Positions 61,874 to 64,000 of a DNA stretch of 64,000 nt are shown here, one piece after another. This DNA comes from Sphaerosporella brunnea (lineage: Eukaryota; Ascomycota; Pezizomycetes; Pezizales; Pyronemataceae): the NCBI GenBank assembly GCA_008704415.1, contig VXIS01000201.1, positions 24,643-88,642 of the forward strand, in the 5' to 3' direction. The notes beneath the pieces were generated by a model that made no database searches, had not been told where the DNA came from, and saw only the letters and a program-made list of their open reading frames with translations. Within the stretch, counting starts at the first letter, position 1. The number at the start of each line of letters is the position of its first letter. The position numbers and the translations under genes are program-made.

Positions 61874-62486
61874 TAGTGCTGTGAACGGGGCGACGGGTCG
61901 GGGCGCGGGCGGGCGGGGCGCGACGGGGTAGGTCGGGGCAGGGCGGGCTGCCCCGGGGCTGGACGGGGCGCACCGGGGCGCGACGGGGTGAATCGGGGCA
62001 CGACGGGGTGGATCGGGGTTGGGCGGGGTGGATCGGGGTGCGACGGGGCACACCGCGGCGGCGGCAAGGGGAGACTGGTTGATGTAGGGCATCGACGGCC
62101 GTAACACTTAATATTGAAGCACATGGCATTACGTTACAAATGCACGGTCAAATTCTACTCCTCCTCAAGGGCCGGTGTTCCCTCTCCCTCCAAGTACTGC
62201 CGGTACGTTTCCAACACTGAACCAAATCCCAAGACACCTGGATTCCACCAAGCTCGAAGCGTGACAAGCGCTTGAAGGGTTTCCTCAGACATAGTGGCCT
62301 GATGTGGGCCTTGGGCGTTCCCGGGGTACCCGGGGTGCTGACGGGGTGGCCGGGGCAGCGACGGGGTGGCCGGGGTGTCGACGGGGCGACCGGGGCGCGG
62401 CGGGGTGGATCGGGTTCCGTCGGGGCAGCCGCCACCCCGTGGCGCCCCGTGCCCCGTCGGGGCGCCCCGACCCGTTCACAGCACTA
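61874..62486. mobile_element. GC-rich short-period element with inverted ends, copy 2
   Basis: TAGTGCTGTGAACGGG at the left and CCCGTTCACAGCACTA at the right are exact inverted repeats of 16 bp. The arms (61890-62070, 62310-62475) consist of 9-12 bp words such as GGGGCGCGACGGGGT and GGTGGATCGGGG; the middle is unique. The flanks CTCTCGTCTTTCTCTGGCCC...CTCCTTTCC occur on both sides in the same direction, so a larger duplication is involved. No clear TSD. Confidence 0.7.
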
Positions 62487-62771
62487 CCTGGACTGCTTCT
62501 CTCGTCTTTCCCTGGCCCCCCGGCCGCTCCTTTCCCTTCGGCGGTGCTCTTGACTCCTCCACCTGTCCTTCTCTGGTGCTCCGGTGGCTCCCTTGTCCCT
62601 GCCATCCGCTCTGCTGCCCCTCTCAGGCTCTCAAGTCGGATTGTCCATCGCTTGGCGTTGTCGGCATTCTTGACACTGTCCGCGCGGTCGCGTTGCATGG
62701 TGGAATATCATCGAATGTTTCGAAAACAATAAACTTTTATATTCGCCACCCGATCGGCTATCTAACCGAGC

Positions 62772-62835
62772 AGGAAGTTTATTTTCCCGCTTCAAGTTAA
62801 TGGGTTGTTATTGTCTAGTAGATCCGGTACGGGTC
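62772..62835. repeat. Repeat inverted at 60376-60440
   Basis: See the partner copy; GAAGTTTATTTTCCCGCTTC and GGTTGTTATTGTCTAGTAGA. A short inverted pair 2.4 kb apart. Confidence 0.7.
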
Positions 62836-63369
62836 CCTGGGAGCTTGCAAGCTTATAGCTGTGGAAATGAAGGAATTGTTTATGATGCCGATAGCGACCC
62901 AAGGGTTTTTGTGCTTTTTATCGAGCAACGGCGCTGAATATTATCACAAACGTGAGACAAGCACTCACGAAAAAACGCCCAAAGGTTAGAACAAATGAAA
63001 CCGTTATAGTAACGTGGGATCGGAACAATTTTGTGTTGTATGAAGTAGATCAACGCGTTACGCCCCGGGTCGAAACTAAAAGTACGCGATTCACTAGCTG
63101 CCTAACCGTAGACCATCATCGCGTGAAAATCATGGCGCTCAGACGCTTTCCGCACAATCTGTACATATGCCTCCGTGGGAAGAGGACATTCCACCTAAGC
63201 TGGGCCCCACGTTAGCTGAGTCCGAAAAATACGGCGAGTGGTATAATCTCTCAATGGAACGCCAAAATACCAAGTCGATGAGAAAAAATGCATTAAATTC
63301 CGCGACTTGACAGTTTGTTTTATTTTAATCCGCCTTTTGACGGACCAATGCAACGTTAGCCGATATCTC
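62836..63369. other. Unassigned stretch
   Basis: AT-richer than its neighbours. One 87-codon frame (62952-63215) without a domain. It would be the 3' side of the degenerate paralogue that reads leftward from 63990. Confidence 0.4.
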
Positions 63370-63990
63370 AGAATACGGGGAGCGCCGCCACATACGTTGA
63401 TCTTCTTGAACCCCGCGTTGTAGACCTTATCACGCCCATCCTGAATGTCGGCAGTCGCCTCCTGCTGTGCGGGGAGGTGTCTGTAGTCATCACGGATCAG
63501 CTCCGGTGTGGTGCTCAGACCACGCTGGTCGAATCAAGCTGAACCTGGCTCCTATGAAGGTTTGTCTGGCCATTAAAAAGCGTTGCCAGGCCCTGCGTCA
63601 TGTTGACCTGCTGATTTTGACTCGCCTGAAGCGGCTATGGGACAACTAGCTGTTGTGACTGCACTGGGGCCGGAGGCAACGCGCCGGCAACGACGAGAGC
63701 GACCTGCGCAGGAACCGCACGAGGCACCAGCATCACACGGCGCTTCGCTTGTTGATGCGGGCGAACCCCAAGGAGACCAATTGTGACATGATCACACAAA
63801 GACCCGAACCTCCCACAACGTTGTTTGGTCGCACAAACAGCCCAGTTCACACCACCGACAACTCGACATGGTTGGCGAGGGCAATGAGATCCCGCGCCCA
63901 ACGTGCGGTGGGGCTTTGTGGGTGCTCACCGGGCATCCATCTGCGGCGCATCGCCAGCTCGGCTAACAGAATATGAGGTTCCAGGTTTCC
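63370..63990 (-). pseudogene. Degenerate paralogue of the 46-47 kb Gln-rich gene
   Basis: Minus-strand frames align in order with the N-terminal 220 residues of that protein: GEHPQSPTARWARDLIALAN matches DEHPNHGGDPARWARALVAL; then, shifted, GLFVRPNNVVGGSG matches ALFVGRPLQVVDGS; RRVMLVPRAVPA matches RGPAVVPRAIPP; and a milder Q-rich part (QSQQLVVP, stop, PLQASQNQQVNMTQGLATLF). Then TTPELIRDDYRHLPAQQEAT and a GTATGT donor with GCTAAC 28 nt later, where the 46-kb gene also has an intron. At least two stops and two frameshifts. Confidence 0.68.
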
Positions 63991-64000
63991 CCTCGGCGGC

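Overview
Eukaryotic, almost certainly fungal, genomic DNA, most likely a basidiomycete (inference). The support is: 46-55 nt introns with GTATGT/GTAAGT donors and GCTAAC/CTGAC branch points; Ty3/gypsy chromoviruses with C-terminal chromodomains; several hAT families; a DIRS/Crypton-type tyrosine recombinase; a DUF6818-like protein; and a short CCCTAA tract. No bacterial-type operon, rRNA or CRISPR array was seen. Host genes are scarce and the window is mainly a transposon nest.

Layout. 1-4853: MULE-like and hAT fragments, including a hAT element with GAGCCG/CTCGAGC-rich ends (2801-3915). 4859-10602: a complete but defective chromovirus with 132-bp LTRs, TSD AGTTG, a likely -1 frameshift site between gag and pol, a deleted reverse-transcriptase core and two pol stops. 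10608-15590: mostly unassigned, with a tandem duplication carrying a 304-bp hAT MITE at 13132 and a hAT dimerisation-domain relic at 14465. 15590-27320: a dispersed repeat family invaded by a 7.8-kb chromovirus (16287-24121, minus strand, 512-bp LTRs, TSD GTAAG) and a hAT element (25647-26608). 28204-31773: hAT N-terminal ORF and a 926-bp hAT deletion derivative with perfect 8-bp TSD. 34115-41190: a large inverted repeat whose arms carry chromodomain/LTR tails of a relative of the first chromovirus; the right arm holds a 376-bp tandem array, and the spacer holds a hAT relic split by a MITE. 41262-45936: small inverted-repeat elements, a tRNA-like sequence and a palindrome with two outward TATA boxes. 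46180-55085: the best host-gene region, with two minus-strand genes whose introns can be read directly, a broken plus-strand gene, a broken DUF6818-like gene and a gypsy relic. 55100-64000: mostly unassigned, with a tyrosine-recombinase pseudogene, a solo LTR with TSD GTTTG, GC-rich repeat elements and a degenerate paralogue of the 46-47 kb gene.

How the parts relate. Most sequence is explained by insertion into insertion. In several cases another copy of the target in the same window serves as an empty site and fixes the element ends (13.1, 16.3/24.1, 25.6/26.6 and 60.1 kb). The two LTR elements are recent by LTR identity (0 and about 6 differences), yet both carry coding lesions, so either damage followed insertion or they moved using proteins made elsewhere. 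The two intron-bearing genes do not match any family I recognise.
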